64,000 nt of DNA from Entomortierella parvispora (GCA_963573315.1 OY752153.1:806001-870000); one strand, 5' to 3'; positions 28,805 through 40,334 are shown, counted from the stretch's first letter. Numbers and translations are program-made. Notes: generated by a model from the sequence alone, not told the origin.

Positions 28805-29765
28805 GAGCGTTGACTGCAAGATACATCAGCAAATCGCTCTCGTATGTTGGTGAAGGTGTTGATGGTGGAAGCCAACACACTGAAGTCATAATGGGACCTT
28901 GGTGCATAGACGACTGTTAAATGGCGCATAACATACATGCCTCGTGCCTCAAGACGCATGGTGTTGATCCGTCCTTCTCTGCCTAAACATTTAATTGGAA
29001 CAGGCGTTATCGAACAAAGCTATCTCCCACTGTCTTCAGTATCTAAGGAACACACGACTTACCAGCAATAACCATGCTGACCACTTCAATCTCTGATGAA
29101 TCAACCTTTTGGGCTTGCATATCGTCGATATAATCCTTCATCATCATTGCCAATTTTTCCAGATCGACCTGAGTTGCTGAGCCTGGACGCTGCCTCTTTC
29201 CCTCCATAAAAAAATATAGAAAGCCTTTCCAGGCGGTGACGATAGCACATGGAAGTCTGGGCGCCTGCCGCGGCTGTCCTCATCAAGATCCTTCTTTCTC
29301 CTCTCGCTAGGTGGAAATGCCTTGTCCCTACAAAGGAATATTAATATACTGGTGATTACTTCAGTTTGCATAACATTCCTCACATGATCTCCTATCTTGC
29401 ACATACCATCTGCCGGTACTCGAGTCTACGCTGCAGACAAATGACTTGATAAAGGGATCGAAAATATGCATCGGCAATTCGTGTTCGTTGGAGGGCGGTG
29501 TACTCCATAGAAAATCGTTGGCGACCAATCCGGCAAGTGTCTTCTTGACATCAGAACGTCCAGCCCAGTTCAGGATTTTTTCTTCGGCATCGCCATGTGA
29601 CAGATTGCAGATCTCGATTGCTAATATTTGCAGCTCAGCAAGCGCGGGACCTTCCAGCTTTTGTTCTATGGATGAGGCCGTAATAGTTCCCCAGTCTTTG
29701 GCTCCTACAGCTGCAAACAACGAGCTGGTCACGTCATTTTTTTCAAAAAAGTATTGCGGCTCACA
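28786..29765 (-). pseudogene. Broken gene of unknown function with a PD-(D/E)XK-like motif pair
   Basis: Three exons can be traced: about 29765-29408, 29327-29063 and 28982-28786, with good splice sites. The first exon reads KNDVTSSLFAAVGAKDWG and onward. In the second, RRPDFHVLS is followed about 15 residues later by MEGKRQRPGS, but a run of T at about 29208 puts the two parts in different frames, so one base was gained or lost. After it comes LEKLAMMMKDYIDDMQ, and the third exon has EARGMYVMRHLTVVY. Asp followed by Glu-x-Lys is the layout of restriction-like nuclease cores. I recall similar hypothetical proteins in related fungi, but the function is unknown. The 5' end was not found. Confidence 0.5.
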
Positions 29766-29974
29766 ACCCTATCATTAATAATAAGAACTAGCAGATCTGC
29801 ACTTTTACTTTCGGAATTTTTTTTTCTTTGTTAAACAAAATGATACCGTAAACAAAAAACTGACGATTTACCATTCTAGAACCTGAGTACTATATTACGT
29901 GTCTATATGCTTGGATTGGTGCTACGATAAAGGTCGACATATAACTGACCGTGCGAAAAAACATTGAGATATGA

Positions 29975-30490
29975 AGACACTCACATGGTTGAAAGTCTGG
30001 CCCTGACACTTGTTGACGGTCATGGCGAAAGCTGGCTTAACGCCGTTAACGGGAACTGCAATTGTGTTATTGGAGGAGGTGTAGATCCGTCCTCGAACGT
30101 TGTGTGATAGATTGGGCAGAAGGTGACATGCTGACCAGCTTTCTCCCCCATTGCGAAAGTGGCGACAATGATATGAGTGTGCGTTTCCTGGACAATTAGC
30201 CTCGTTCCATTACAAGAGGCCATTCATGGTATCAATGTTGCGGATGCACATTCGGCATGCCTGGCTTCAGTCGTAGTTGATGTGGAGGGAAATCGGGAGG
30301 AACGAAATCCTTAAGACTGTGCCGGCTAATGACGCTGCTGGCTTCTCTATCATCATCGTTAGCAACGTTGTCTATTACTGCAGAAACTGCCGCTTTTTGG
30401 TCAGGACAAAACGTTTCCGTTGCAAAGTTGTTGAGGCGTTCAGTTTGAGTATTGCGAACGATGAGGATGACTCTGTCGACGAAATCCAAC
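29975..30490 (-). pseudogene. Pif1-like helicase C-terminal fragment (Helitron type), frameshifted
   Basis: Minus-strand pieces in three frames: RLNNFATETF, then KDFVPPDFPPHQLRLKPGMP, then MCIRNIDTMN-GL and CNGTRLIV, and finally KPAFAMTVNKCQGQTFNHV (the motif VI region with Asn-Lys-x-Gln-Gly-Gln). In Pif1 helicases of Helitrons these occur in this order: hydrophilic core, PPH-L-L-GMP, NGL-CNGTR, AMT-NK-QGQT. At least two frameshifts break it, and the ATPase motifs I and II are absent. It is a dead remnant. Whether it came from a Helitron or a cellular Pif1 cannot be decided from this piece, but Helitron origin is likelier in this setting. Confidence 0.75.
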
Positions 30491-30896
30491 GTGACTGTTT
30501 GTTGTCGATGCCAAGGTAGGATGCCAATATTTTCGTCACCCGTTTGTCCAACTTGAGCATTTTTGCTGCCGTCAAGGCATCCTGCTGGCAGGGCTCGTTG
30601 GTAATGGACATCCTATATCTGTGTAGGAGAGGCACACTGGTCAGATCCAAGTTCGCAGAGCACATACAGGTGGACCAGCATGAGCTGCAGTAGCATGTCG
30701 CTGGAACTGGCTGGACTGCCAACAGGAGACGAGGACTGGGTAGCCGGAAACTTGTCATTGCCCATGTTCGCACTTTTGACGACATCGGAAGCGAAACTGA
30801 TAGGGAAGATGGCCCAGGATGAGAAGCGGATGGGCTTGGCAGTACCGGCGCTTTATCCTTGCCCTTGTCCTTGTCCAAACAGCCATCGGCGGAGAC
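30491..30896. other. Stretch with no recognisable gene
   Basis: No frame here has support on either strand. It may hold further decayed parts of the helicase remnant. Confidence 0.4.
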
Positions 30897-31382
30897 TGTA
30901 AATTACCCGGACTAAATTAGTACGCGTCGCTGGACTGTATCCCTGGGTTCTGCATTCGTGTTCATTGGGCCACCGCCTCTAGTCCCGATCAGCCACCCTC
31001 CGCGCCAATTCCTGTCCGTCCGTCGCCTTCCTGATCGAGGGTGTACCTATGGTCATCCAGCATCGGTCTGCCCCCGATCCATCACGACGTCCATTGTCGC
31101 CCCGCCCACCGGCGACTCCATCCAGTCACTCACTCATAGGTCCATCCTCATCGCCATGATGAATCTTGTCAATAGTCGCCTTCCATCTGTTTCTATCTTG
31201 TTCTTCTCTGACTCTTGGCCTGTATCCGTAACCACTACGGGACTCTCACCTTCTAGTATATAAATACCCTGTTAGTCCTTGTCTCGCTCTTCAGTCTGCA
31301 GCTCACAATATACATTAAAGCACTATCCTCTTCCTACCTTCCTACCTTATATCCATCTTTTCCTTCCGTGTCTGTTCGTGAT
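30897..31382 (+). repeat. Diverged family B-like solo LTR
   Basis: It shares with the family B LTR the block order gtacgcgtc, a catt-ggg block, tcactcataggtcc, ttctagtatataaa, and agtctgca followed by cacaata, then a pyrimidine-rich end with tctgttcgtga. TATA box at about 31257-31264 and agtctgca at 31293-31300. Roughly 485 bp. The ends (TGTAAAT..., ...TTCGTGA) are not perfectly canonical and no target duplication is visible, so it is old. No internal sequence flanks it. Confidence 0.7.
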
Positions 31383-32030
31383 GGTGCTGGCCTCATCCTT
31401 GCGAAGTTTGGACCTGGCACGAATTGGCGGTTTGGAGACTATCAATTGATCCTTCAGCCGCTGCTCAGCAGTTGGTTTGGCAAGAGCTGGCGCTTTGTCT
31501 ACGCTGACCTTAACCTGTTGACCTCCAGATCTGACACGGGTCGGTGGTTCACCTTCTTGCTTCCCCTCCACAGCGATCTGAACGCCAATGTCAATTTCCA
31601 CGAGCTCATTCATCTTCAGTGGGGACAACTGAGGCCGATGATTTTTGTTGGATTTGTTGGGCGCTTTGTCCTTGTTCTTCGCGATCTCTATTTGGAAATG
31701 TCTGGTACGGATCAACGACTGGTCGTCTTTATTGTCCTGAACACCGTCAACATCTTCTGTACTGTCAAGGTCGTCGTCCTCAGCGACCTGGTCGCTTGTG
31801 TCAATATCCATGAGTCCCCCGTTCACAAGTTGAGAAAGAGTTGGTAAATGCTGATTACTTCTGTCAGTGACATCGCAATCAGTGGCGAAGTCCTGAGCTC
31901 TATTGGTCTTTGACGCTTCATACGGTTGGATCCCGAGCCCTTCGAAAGCGGCGAAATCAAGAGGAGGTGGTTGACCCTTTTTCGCTAAATCCAACACCCT
32001 GATGTGGGCCATCCTCAACATTAGGGGCAC
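31383..32030 (-). pseudogene. Hypothetical protein fragment, 3' end replaced by an LTR
   Basis: A minus-strand frame of ~216 residues before it enters the LTR, reading LDLAKKGQPPPLDFAAFEGL and later LVNGGLMDIDTSDQ plus Lys/Asp-rich parts. Composition looks like real coding sequence but I recognise no domain. The last ~12 codons of the open frame come from LTR sequence, so the natural end is lost. A possible upstream exon is seen on the minus strand near 32300-32180 (NSFYFTRKHPARYDPADYF). Function unknown. Confidence 0.4.
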
Positions 32031-32945
32031 TGCAACAGTAGTAGTACGGTGGCATCACACGATCCACACCTACATCTCCTAGTATCCTATTTCAGGCATT
32101 CGGTTCGTTTCATTGTTGACGTTGGCTTCCGAACGTAACGGTGTTGGCTTTGAGAGTGACTCTGTAACGGACGCCAGTTGCCTTAATTGCTGAATGTGCG
32201 AAAGTAATCGGCAGGGTCATATCGAGCAGGGTGTTTGCGCGTGAAATAGAATGAATTCGGCAAACTTGACGACTTGAAGGGATGAGTAGACTTCGCCATT
32301 GTGGGGACTTATGGGAGCACTTGACAAGCAAAACAAAACAAGGTCAGTGCAAGAAATCATTTAAAATGGCTAGGGGGAAGAATAAAACAACGCTGGAGAC
32401 ATTGCACCCCCTGGCTCTGAGGGACAAGCTGGATTAGTGGAACTCCAGCTAACATACTATCACGCTGTTGCAACCCTCTTGTCAATAACGAGGGGCTCGC
32501 AACAATATTGACACACAAAGTGCGCATCCTGTGATAGCAGCCTTCCCAGTGCAGTAGTCTACTCTCCGAAAGGAGAGGGCCATCTGCCCGAGCCGATAGA
32601 ATACTCCAGTGCGAAAGGCAAAACACTCCAGTGCATATATGAGACAGAGCGAGTACATTACCTGAGGCAACGGCAGATTGAGCTTGATGGTCCAGGAGTG
32701 AATAATGATCACGACAGAAGTAGTGCAGCGAGATGGTTTAATGAGTGACACGGAGCATGGATGGCGCGTGCCAACTCACAGAGAAGCATGTTCGCTCTCT
32801 GCTCGGTGGCTTGGAAAGTTGAAAACAACTTGAACTCATATCATATGAAAAGGAACGGTGGGCAGCCGTCATCGTTGTGATAATCATTGCTGACACATCT
32901 ACATCATCTACAGTCTCTCCCAAGGTTATCACTGCGATACAGTCT
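32031..32945. other. Mostly unassigned stretch
   Basis: Apart from the possible small exon near 32180-32300, I see no supported gene, repeat or RNA here. Confidence 0.4.
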
Positions 32946-32947
32946 GA

Positions 32948-33888
32948 ACGTCCCTTGTTGACACTTTGCGCGTCGTCTGCGCGTTCGTTGGAAAGAACTC
33001 AGCAGGAAACGTCTGCTTTGTCAAAGGATATAGAGACAGCATCCGCATTAACAGCAGCAGGCAGGAGGAGACTCAACCTGACTATGTTGTCCTCGACGAA
33101 AAGCACGCAAAAAAACCGACCCTCAAAGTGACTACAGGACTCCCTTCTTCAGCAAACGGGTGGAACAGGTCCTCGTTCTTCCTACCAGCCCCTGATGATC
33201 CAACATCAATCTCGCTTACTGAAGAGGTCATTTCTGCAAGAAGAAGGGAGTCTGCTCGAGTCGTCCTTGAAGGCATCCTTAACCGGCCACCTACAAAGAC
33301 AATTCAAGCATACAAAACCTATTTTAAACTGTGGAAGGTAAGATCCCTTGTGTACTGGCTCATGTGGTGTACCTTTGTGAGGCTTGCTTGCTAAACTTGT
33401 TTCGACTGGTCATTTGGTAGACCTTGTGCGATCAGCACTACGACGGCGACACTACTGTCTCACCCTCGAGGATGCTCGAGTTCTTTGAAAAGGTCATCTT
33501 TGAGAGGAAGGTTCGGAAAGTCGTGGATCCCAACGCCGGATGCAGCGGACAGATTGGAATTGCTGCACCAGGAGCGGGACTACGAAAAGGACATAAATCA
33601 GCTCGGAACAAAGAGACGGGAGCTATGGCACCCACCGCAACGTCAGCACCTATGATCATTCCAGCGGTTGCACCTGTTGAATCAGTTCCATTGCCACTCA
33701 GCTCCAGTATTAAAGCTTTCAGCAATGAAGACGAAGCTGTTGATCGCGAGAATGTTAACGATAGCAGCAATGCCAGGAACCGCCATGAAGTTTCAAACAA
33801 CACTTGCATTCATGAGGACGTTCGAAGTGAGGATGGGGCTGGCAGTGAAGTAGAGACTGTACGACCGGATACTGCAGGGATGCGGTAA
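32948..33888 (+). pseudogene. Probable tyrosine-recombinase (Crypton-like) N-terminal fragment
   Basis: Exon 32948-33339 and exon 33421-33888, joined by an intron with gtaagatcc and ttggtag ends. The joined reading runs through RPPTKTIQAYKTYFKLWK and TLCDQHYDGDTTVSPSRMLEFF, then VIFERKVRKV. Thr-x-x-x-Tyr then Trp, with DGDT-V and a FL/FF-like helix, is the layout of the core-binding (SAM-like) domain of fungal tyrosine recombinases such as Cryptons and their DNA-binding derivatives. A Ser/Pro/Ala-rich tail ends at a stop at 33886. No catalytic Arg-His-Arg-Tyr domain follows, so it is at best a domesticated or broken piece. Family call from memory. Confidence 0.5.
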
Positions 33889-34372
33889 ACATCACAGACC
33901 TGAATTTATCGTGGATGCAGATGGCCCCCGAGGACAACGACGCATCCTAAGGCATCTGAAACGCTGTCCCAAGACCCGCCCTGTTGTATTGCCGCTGATG
34001 ATGCACGGCGATGCTGGCTCCGGCGTGGGCTCCCGTCTCAAAGGCCGTGCAAAGATGGGTGGGAGCAAGATCCCCGGGCGGCACATGCGCTACATTCCGG
34101 TCTGCAAGTGCCCTGAGTATAAGAGTTCTCAGCTTTGCCCCTTTTGTTTTTCTCTCATCCGCCTTGTACGAGCCAAGCGCCAAAAGGACGGGGTTACGAA
34201 ACTGGTGCGAGTGCATGGGGCAATTCAATGCACAAACCCGAGCTGTATATCCTTTAAATTGGGACACGCAGATCGGGGGTGTGACACCAATTCTGCCGTC
34301 AACATCGCGTTGTCTGGTTACGTCCGCCTTACTTCTTCTATCCGCAAGACCCTGCCCCCATTTGATCCACGG
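33854..34372 (+). pseudogene. Fanzor (eukaryotic TnpB-like RNA-guided nuclease) C-terminal fragment
   Basis: In one open frame: PLMMHGDAGSGVGSRLKGRA, then HMRYIPVCKCPEYKSSQLC, PFCFSLIRLVRAKRQ, VHGAIQCTNPSC and RGCDTNSAVNIAL. This is the order of the TnpB/Fanzor C-terminus: a Gly-Asp-Ala-Gly segment, the RuvC-II glutamate in xEYxSSxxCPxC, a Cys4 zinc finger (CPFC and CTNPSC), and the RuvC-III aspartate with Asn-Ala-Asn (here CDTNSAVNI). The N-terminal RNA-binding parts and RuvC-I are not found upstream. The frame has a stop at 33851-33853 and overlaps the recombinase-like fragment in another frame. No ATG suits as start. It looks like a 5'-truncated relic with intact late motifs. Confidence 0.72.
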
Positions 34373-34411
34373 TGCCCTACATGGTCACTCTTTTCAAACA
34401 CCAGATCCATC

Positions 34412-34489
34412 ATGACTGGAACCTCCAACCTTCCTCTTGCACCTCAAGCAGATGCCAAGACTCTGGAATCGATCATTCGCTCGACTTAT
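34412..34489 (+). other. Possible orphan first exon
   Basis: ATG followed by 26 codons (MTGTSNLPLAPQADAKTLES...) and a perfect donor (tat|gtaagt). No acceptor or continuation is visible before the converging gene that ends at 34626. It lies in the same frame as the Fanzor fragment just upstream. Perhaps the first exon of a gene whose remainder was removed, or chance. Confidence 0.25.
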
Positions 34490-34625
34490 GTAAGTGCTCT
34501 GAGATTAAATCTGCCACTGCTCTTGTCAAATTCTAACTGGGCGCCGCATTAACAAAATCATGTTGTGGTCATTTATTTTTGAAAGGCACAATAATCAAAA
34601 AATTACTGTAATAAATACTGAAAAG

Positions 34626-37600
34626 CTAGTGAGCGGTTGCCTGGCGCCGGCTATGCGAAGCGACCGCGCTTCCGGACTCGAGGAATGCCCCACTGTCCAT
34701 GCGGCTGCGCGTGATCTGAATACTTTCCTCAACGACGGATTCGCGTGATTTCAGTTCCTGCAATGAGCCAGAAAAAAGTTAGTGCGGCATTCAAATGATC
34801 CGTTATTGTTTTCAGCACGTATTCCGTGTTCTACCTTCTCAAGTTCGTCCAAAGAACGCAGCTCAGCTTCTGAATCTCTTTTGATGCTCTGGCGAAGCTT
34901 CCCAAGTAAGTCAGAGAGATCTTTGGTGGCGTTCCTCTCGCGACGCATTTGTGTTTCCATCGAGGTAAACTCTTTTTGCATCTGTAGTGCTTGATGACGA
35001 AGAGATTGGATCAAGTCCTCATCTTTCTGTTTCTCCCTCTGGACACGAGCGCGGTCCTGATCGTGCGCCAAACGCTCTCGCTCTCGCTGCCTTTCTGTAT
35101 CGCGAAGCTCAGTCTCCAGAGTATGTTGTCTCTTGGTCAGGCTGTGAATGCGGGACTTGAAGTCGATTTCGGATGCTTTCCACTGCTGTTCGCGCGCCGT
35201 AAGATCGGCATTTAGGCCTTCGACAGTCGCTTTCAGGTCTACAATACGGTTTGATAACTTGGTAACCTCCTTTTCGCCAGCATGAAGGCGAGCAGCGCAG
35301 GCATCGTGGTTGGCCTTTTCAACTGGCACCATCTTGGACATTTTAGAACTGGCATTCTCGAGTTGCTTAAGAGTCTCGTGGTACTTGCGAGTAACGTTGT
35401 GGATCTCAACCTGCAAGTCATCGATTTTGATGGAGGCGTCGCCCAGCTCCTTCTCGAGATGACGGTTCTTTGAGTGAATCTGTTTTTGCTTCTCCTTATC
35501 TTCAGCAGAAATGCGGTCCATTTTCTTTTCAAGTTGGTACAGTTGCTTGTCCTGATCTGCTTGAACTATCAATGTGGATTGGTACTTGGTTTCAAGAGCC
35601 TTGTACTTTTCCATTTGGGAAGCAAGAGAATGGCGTAACTTGTCAAGCGTAGACTCCAGCTGGGACAATATATCCTTGTCCTTGGAAACTCGAAGTTCCA
35701 AGTCCGCATTGTGCCTAGGAGTTGAGCGTGTGTCAAAGTGATATGGGGTCAATATCTGTGACCACCCCGGTCTTATTCTTTCTGTTATTTACCTTGTGTA
35801 CTCAGAGATACGTGAATTCAAGGCTTCGATTTTCTTGTCCTTGGCGGCAAGATCCTTGCGAACATCGGCAAATCGAGCCTTGTAGCTGTTGATCTCATCT
35901 CGAAGACGTTCCTCAAGATCATGGATGAGAGAGTCCTTCGCTCGAACTCCACGCTGCAACTCGTCCCGAGCAGCCTCAAGAGATTCAATCTCGACATGTA
36001 AGGTGCGGATTCTCTCGGTTTGTCTCGCGTCATTGGCATCATGCTCAGCCAAGGTGCCACGAAGGACAGTCAACTCTTTTTCGAGCTTCAGAATCATTGA
36101 AGTTAGTTTCTCAGCTTGCTCGATGGCCGTTAGTCTCCACATGTCTGACTCCTCGATCCGAGACTGCAGAGACTGGATTTGGTGCTGACAACGAGTCAAC
36201 AGTGCAACTTGTGCTTCCTTCTCGTTCTCGAGATTCGCGACTGTTGCTTCCCACTCCTTGGTCTGCTCAGTCGCATTCTGTTTCCAGTAGTTCAGCTCGC
36301 GGATCTGCTCGCCTAGTTCTTGCTCCTTCATTTCATGATCATGATCGATACGGATCCTCTTTTCAAGGTGTTTGATCTGATTGCCAAGTTCGGTGATCCT
36401 GCCCTCCAGGCGAGCTTTGTTGTTGTGGTAGTGGTGTGTTTGTTCCATGACCTGCTCCTCAATTTCTGAGGCACGTCTCTTCCGATCTTCTGAAAGTTCG
36501 CCCCGGGTGCTATTGATCACTTCATTCAAACGGCCTATTTCGACGTTCTGGTCATTTAGTTTGTGCTTCAGATCGTGCAGCACCTTTTCTTTGTGGCGAA
36601 TGAGGTCTGTTCCACGCTCGAGCTCTTGGGTTAGGTCAGTCGTCTAATAAAGTAGGGAGGAGATGACGTTAGCGAATATTAAACAACCAAAGTGTCGCGG
36701 ACGCGTTCTTATATATTTACCTTTATGACCCAACCTTCCTCATGATTCTCCCAATCTTGGATCTCACCTTGAAGTCTGGAAATCTCATCCTCCTTAACTC
36801 TGACGTGGTGTTTGGCTTCCTTCTCAGCATCCTTGAGCTGTTTCTTCAAGTCTGCAACAACCCCACGCATGTCATGAAGACTCTTTGTTGCCATTTCGTG
36901 ATCTTTGTTGGCCTTGTCTAGCGAAGCGGTAAGCCCGGTCTCTTTCGTGTGGAGCTCATTTTCAAGATCACTTAGGCGGACTTCCATTGAATGAATATCT
37001 GCCTCAAGGGACTTGGACCTATCCTCAGCTTTGTGGGCACGGTTGAGGTGATGTTGGGACGACCCTTCAAGATCAACAATCTTCGCCAGGAGTTCCTGAA
37101 TTTGAGCTGCCTTGTGCTCTAGATCCTTGGCATTCTTGTCTGCATGTGCGAGCTGTTTCTCTTTTTGACTAAGCTGTTCGCGGAGAGACTCGACCTCAAC
37201 TGCAAGCCGACTGGCAGTAGAAGATGCGGCGGCAAGATCCTTCGAGTTCTGGTCTGCAGTTTTTTTGTTGAGGTGGGACGCCTTCTCTGCATGGTCCAAT
37301 TTCTCACGCAAAGTATCCAACTCGATCACCATGTTAGCGGCGTTAGAGGAAGTCGAAGCCAGATCTTTTGACGCTTGGTCGGCGGCCTTACGAGCGTGCT
37401 TTGCGTCCCTTTCAAGCTGCTTCACCTGACCCTCAAGTTGGTCAGCCCTGTCGGAGTGATGTTTCATGCTTTCCACAATCTTCTCCAGGTCGTTAACTTG
37501 GCGGTCTTTGTCGGCCACAATCTTCTCGAGTCGAGTGATCTCAACTGTCAATGTCATGTTCTTGTCCATTTCAGTGTCAAGAGCCTCGCCTTTTTTATGG

Positions 37601-39672
37601 GCTTGCTTGAGCGCGTGGTTCTTGTCCTTCAGCTCCTGTCGGAGGCCTTCAACTTCGGTGCGAAGGGTATTAGCTGTGGAGCTGATCTTTGCCACATCGT
37701 GGTCTGCCTTCTCCTTGAGTTTTTCTGCGTGATGTCCCTTGGACTCCATCTCATGAAGAATCGTCTTGATCTCGGCTTGAAGGGTTTGGATACGATTATC
37801 TTTCTGGTGAAGGTCTTGGTTGGCCTCTTCCAGGGCAGCAATCATGGTTTCTTTCTCATGCAGCTGGGTTTCAAGCAGGTCAATCTGATCTTGAAGCTTG
37901 AGTGCTTCCACTGCACAGTTTTCATGAGCCTCTAAAGCGTTCTCGAGATACGTGAGGTGCTTTTCTTGAACAATAACTTGGTCGCGCAACTCCTCGAGCT
38001 CTTCTTCCAGCTCTTCCGCTTGTTCTTTAAAACCTTCGAGTTCCTTGATAGACTTCAGTGCTTTGCTTAGCTGGATCTCTCTGTCTTTGATGTCATCTTT
38101 GAGGATTCGAACTTGCTCTGCCAGTTTGTGGGCACGATGGCTGTCCTGACTCAAGGACTTATTATCCTTTTCAAGGTCGCGGTGCAGACGTTCAGCATCT
38201 GTAAGTTGGTCTCGCAGATTCTGGAGCTGAAGTCCAAGAGCATGGGCCTTCTCTTGAGATCCCTCCAGAGATCTGATCTTGCGATGGCAGTCTTTGAGTT
38301 CGTGTTCACGCTCCGACAGACCCTTCTTGGCGATTATGAGCTCATCCTCCAAACGCTCGGTTTTCTCTGAATGCTTGTGGTTGGCCCGCTCAAGACTTTG
38401 GATGGTGGACTGCGCACCCTTCAAACCCGCTTCACGCTCCCTCAGTGACTCTGATATCTCGCGAACCTCCACCATAAGGCGAGCACGCTGCTTATTGGCT
38501 TCATCCAAATCTTTCTGGACGTGCTCAGAGCGTTCTTGCACCTGCTGTTTAGCCTTGAGATGGGTGTTCAACTTTGAGATTTCATGCTGGAGCAGCTTTT
38601 GCTGCTCCTTGCCTTTGTGATGATCTTGGATCAACTGATGCTGCGTCTCCTCAAGAGCCTTGTCCTTGGACTTGAGGTTGGTGCGAAGATCGCGGATGGT
38701 GATCTCCAAGTCATGGATCTCTCTTGTCAACGTCTCAGTTCGAATCGTCACCTGTTGGAACTCGGACATGCGGGCCTCTGCGGAACGGAGGGCATCCTCT
38801 TTTTCTTGAAGGAGCTTTTGAAGCAACAAGACATCGTGGTCCAAGGACAAAATTGCGTCGCGAGCCTTCTGACGATCCAACTGTGACTTTTGAGTCAAGA
38901 CCAAGGTCCTGGCCTCGTCTTGGAGAATACGCTCATGATGTTCATGCTGGAGGGCCTTGTTTGTGGTTGAGGTCGTGGTTGTGGTAGTACTATCACTTCC
39001 TTGGTAGTAGTGGCTAGTGGCTTGCTGGCCATCACGGCTACTCAGCTTGAATGACTCCACGTGGTGCATGGGGGTGCTCAACTCGGAGGTGTTCGTGCGG
39101 GCGACACTCTTTTCTGAAGCACGCTTGCTACCAGGAGCTGAAGATTTGTGACTAGTAGAGCCGCCTTGGTGGTTATCTCGAAGTTCATGACTAGAGTCAC
39201 CATGGCTCTCACGACGTGAGTTGGAGATCATAGCAGAACGAGAGTTCAATTTAGAGGCCTTGACTGCTCCTTCGTTCGTGTGAATAATATCGTCAAAACC
39301 GTCCAGCGCATGCTTTCTGCGCGTACGACCCACATGACTGGCAAAGCTGCTGGACGATGAGTGGGCATGGGGCTGAATACCGGGGGCAGGCTGGGCCTGC
39401 GAATGGCCATCGTGGTCGCGGTTTACGTTATGGGCAAAATCTTTATACCAAATGTGATGATGATCAAGGCCATCGTTCTCAATAACGTGGTGATCTTTTC
39501 CATCTCGTGTGTGTCCAAGGTGCGAATCGTCAGCGCTAATGATGGTCTTGCGGGAAATGGGCATGGTCGATGCAACGGCGCGCTTGGTAGAGGTGACCTT
39601 TTTAATCCCATTGGATCGAGTTGGTGCCGCTATGGTTGGCTTGATAACTCGACTTCGAGTAGCATAAACCAT
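34626..39672 (-). CDS. Large coiled-coil protein
   Basis: Four exons: 39672-36721, 36643-35793, 35714-34835 and 34757-34626, all GT-AG and in phase, for 1604 residues. The first ~270 residues are low-complexity, rich in Ser, Thr, His and basic residues. From about residue 275 almost to the end the protein is one long heptad-type coiled coil, rich in Glu, Lys, Leu, Gln and His, with no Walker motifs or motor domain. Such proteins act as cytoskeletal, spindle-pole or membrane-tethering rods, but I cannot say which. The chosen ATG (MVYATRSRVIKP) starts a strongly basic N-terminus; an in-frame upstream ATG at 39750 is possible but less likely. Confidence 0.83.
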
Positions 39673-40334
39673 TGTTGATATCACTACAAGAGGTGAAGAG
39701 GCGATGGGATACTGAGGTCTGTGTAGACTAGTGTCAATGTAACGAGTCAATTAGTCATTCTTGAACAGATGCCACACCTATTCGAAAAGCTATTCGCAGG
39801 CGCATTTACATACATAGTGCTCCAGAGTTTCCAATATGAGTATATACAGCGGATACAACGGACAGAGATCGAATTCCTCCTAAAACCAAACAAAATATAT
39901 CACAAGAGAATTGTGTTGGTTTTTTTTTGTGTATTCAAAGCAACATCAAAGTTGGTAATGCCTCTGGGCTGTTAAACACTTACAGAGAGAGAGATAGAGA
40001 AAGAGAGAGGGCATGGAAATATATATATAAACTCGAGAGACAGACGGAGGAGGATGGATGGCGGTGAAAGGTAGTGGGAGGAAGCTGACCCTTATACATT
40101 TTGTCGCGTCCGTCCAAGACATTTTTTTTTTGTCTCACAAGCGGGACTGGTAACCAAACGCCACCAAGTTGAACAGACAAAATGATGGTGACGAGAAGAA
40201 ATCTTCATTTTTCAAATGTTGGCAAAGAACGAGAAGCAAAAGGTGGAAGGGGCGGGTAGAATTATTATATCTATCGAGATAACAGGAATGAAGGGATAGT
40301 TCAAATTCTAGAGAATAAGAGGTCCTGTCTGTCC
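39673..40334. other. Spacer between flippase and coiled-coil genes
   Basis: Holds the 3' region of the flippase and the upstream region of the coiled-coil gene. A GA-rich simple repeat (about 39984-40010) and a short (TA)n stretch near 40020 are the only features. No gene seen. Confidence 0.6.

Noticed and set aside
34626..39672. Coiled-coil gene as an SMC/Rad50 or myosin heavy chain
   Set aside because: No Walker A/B or motor motifs anywhere in 1604 residues.
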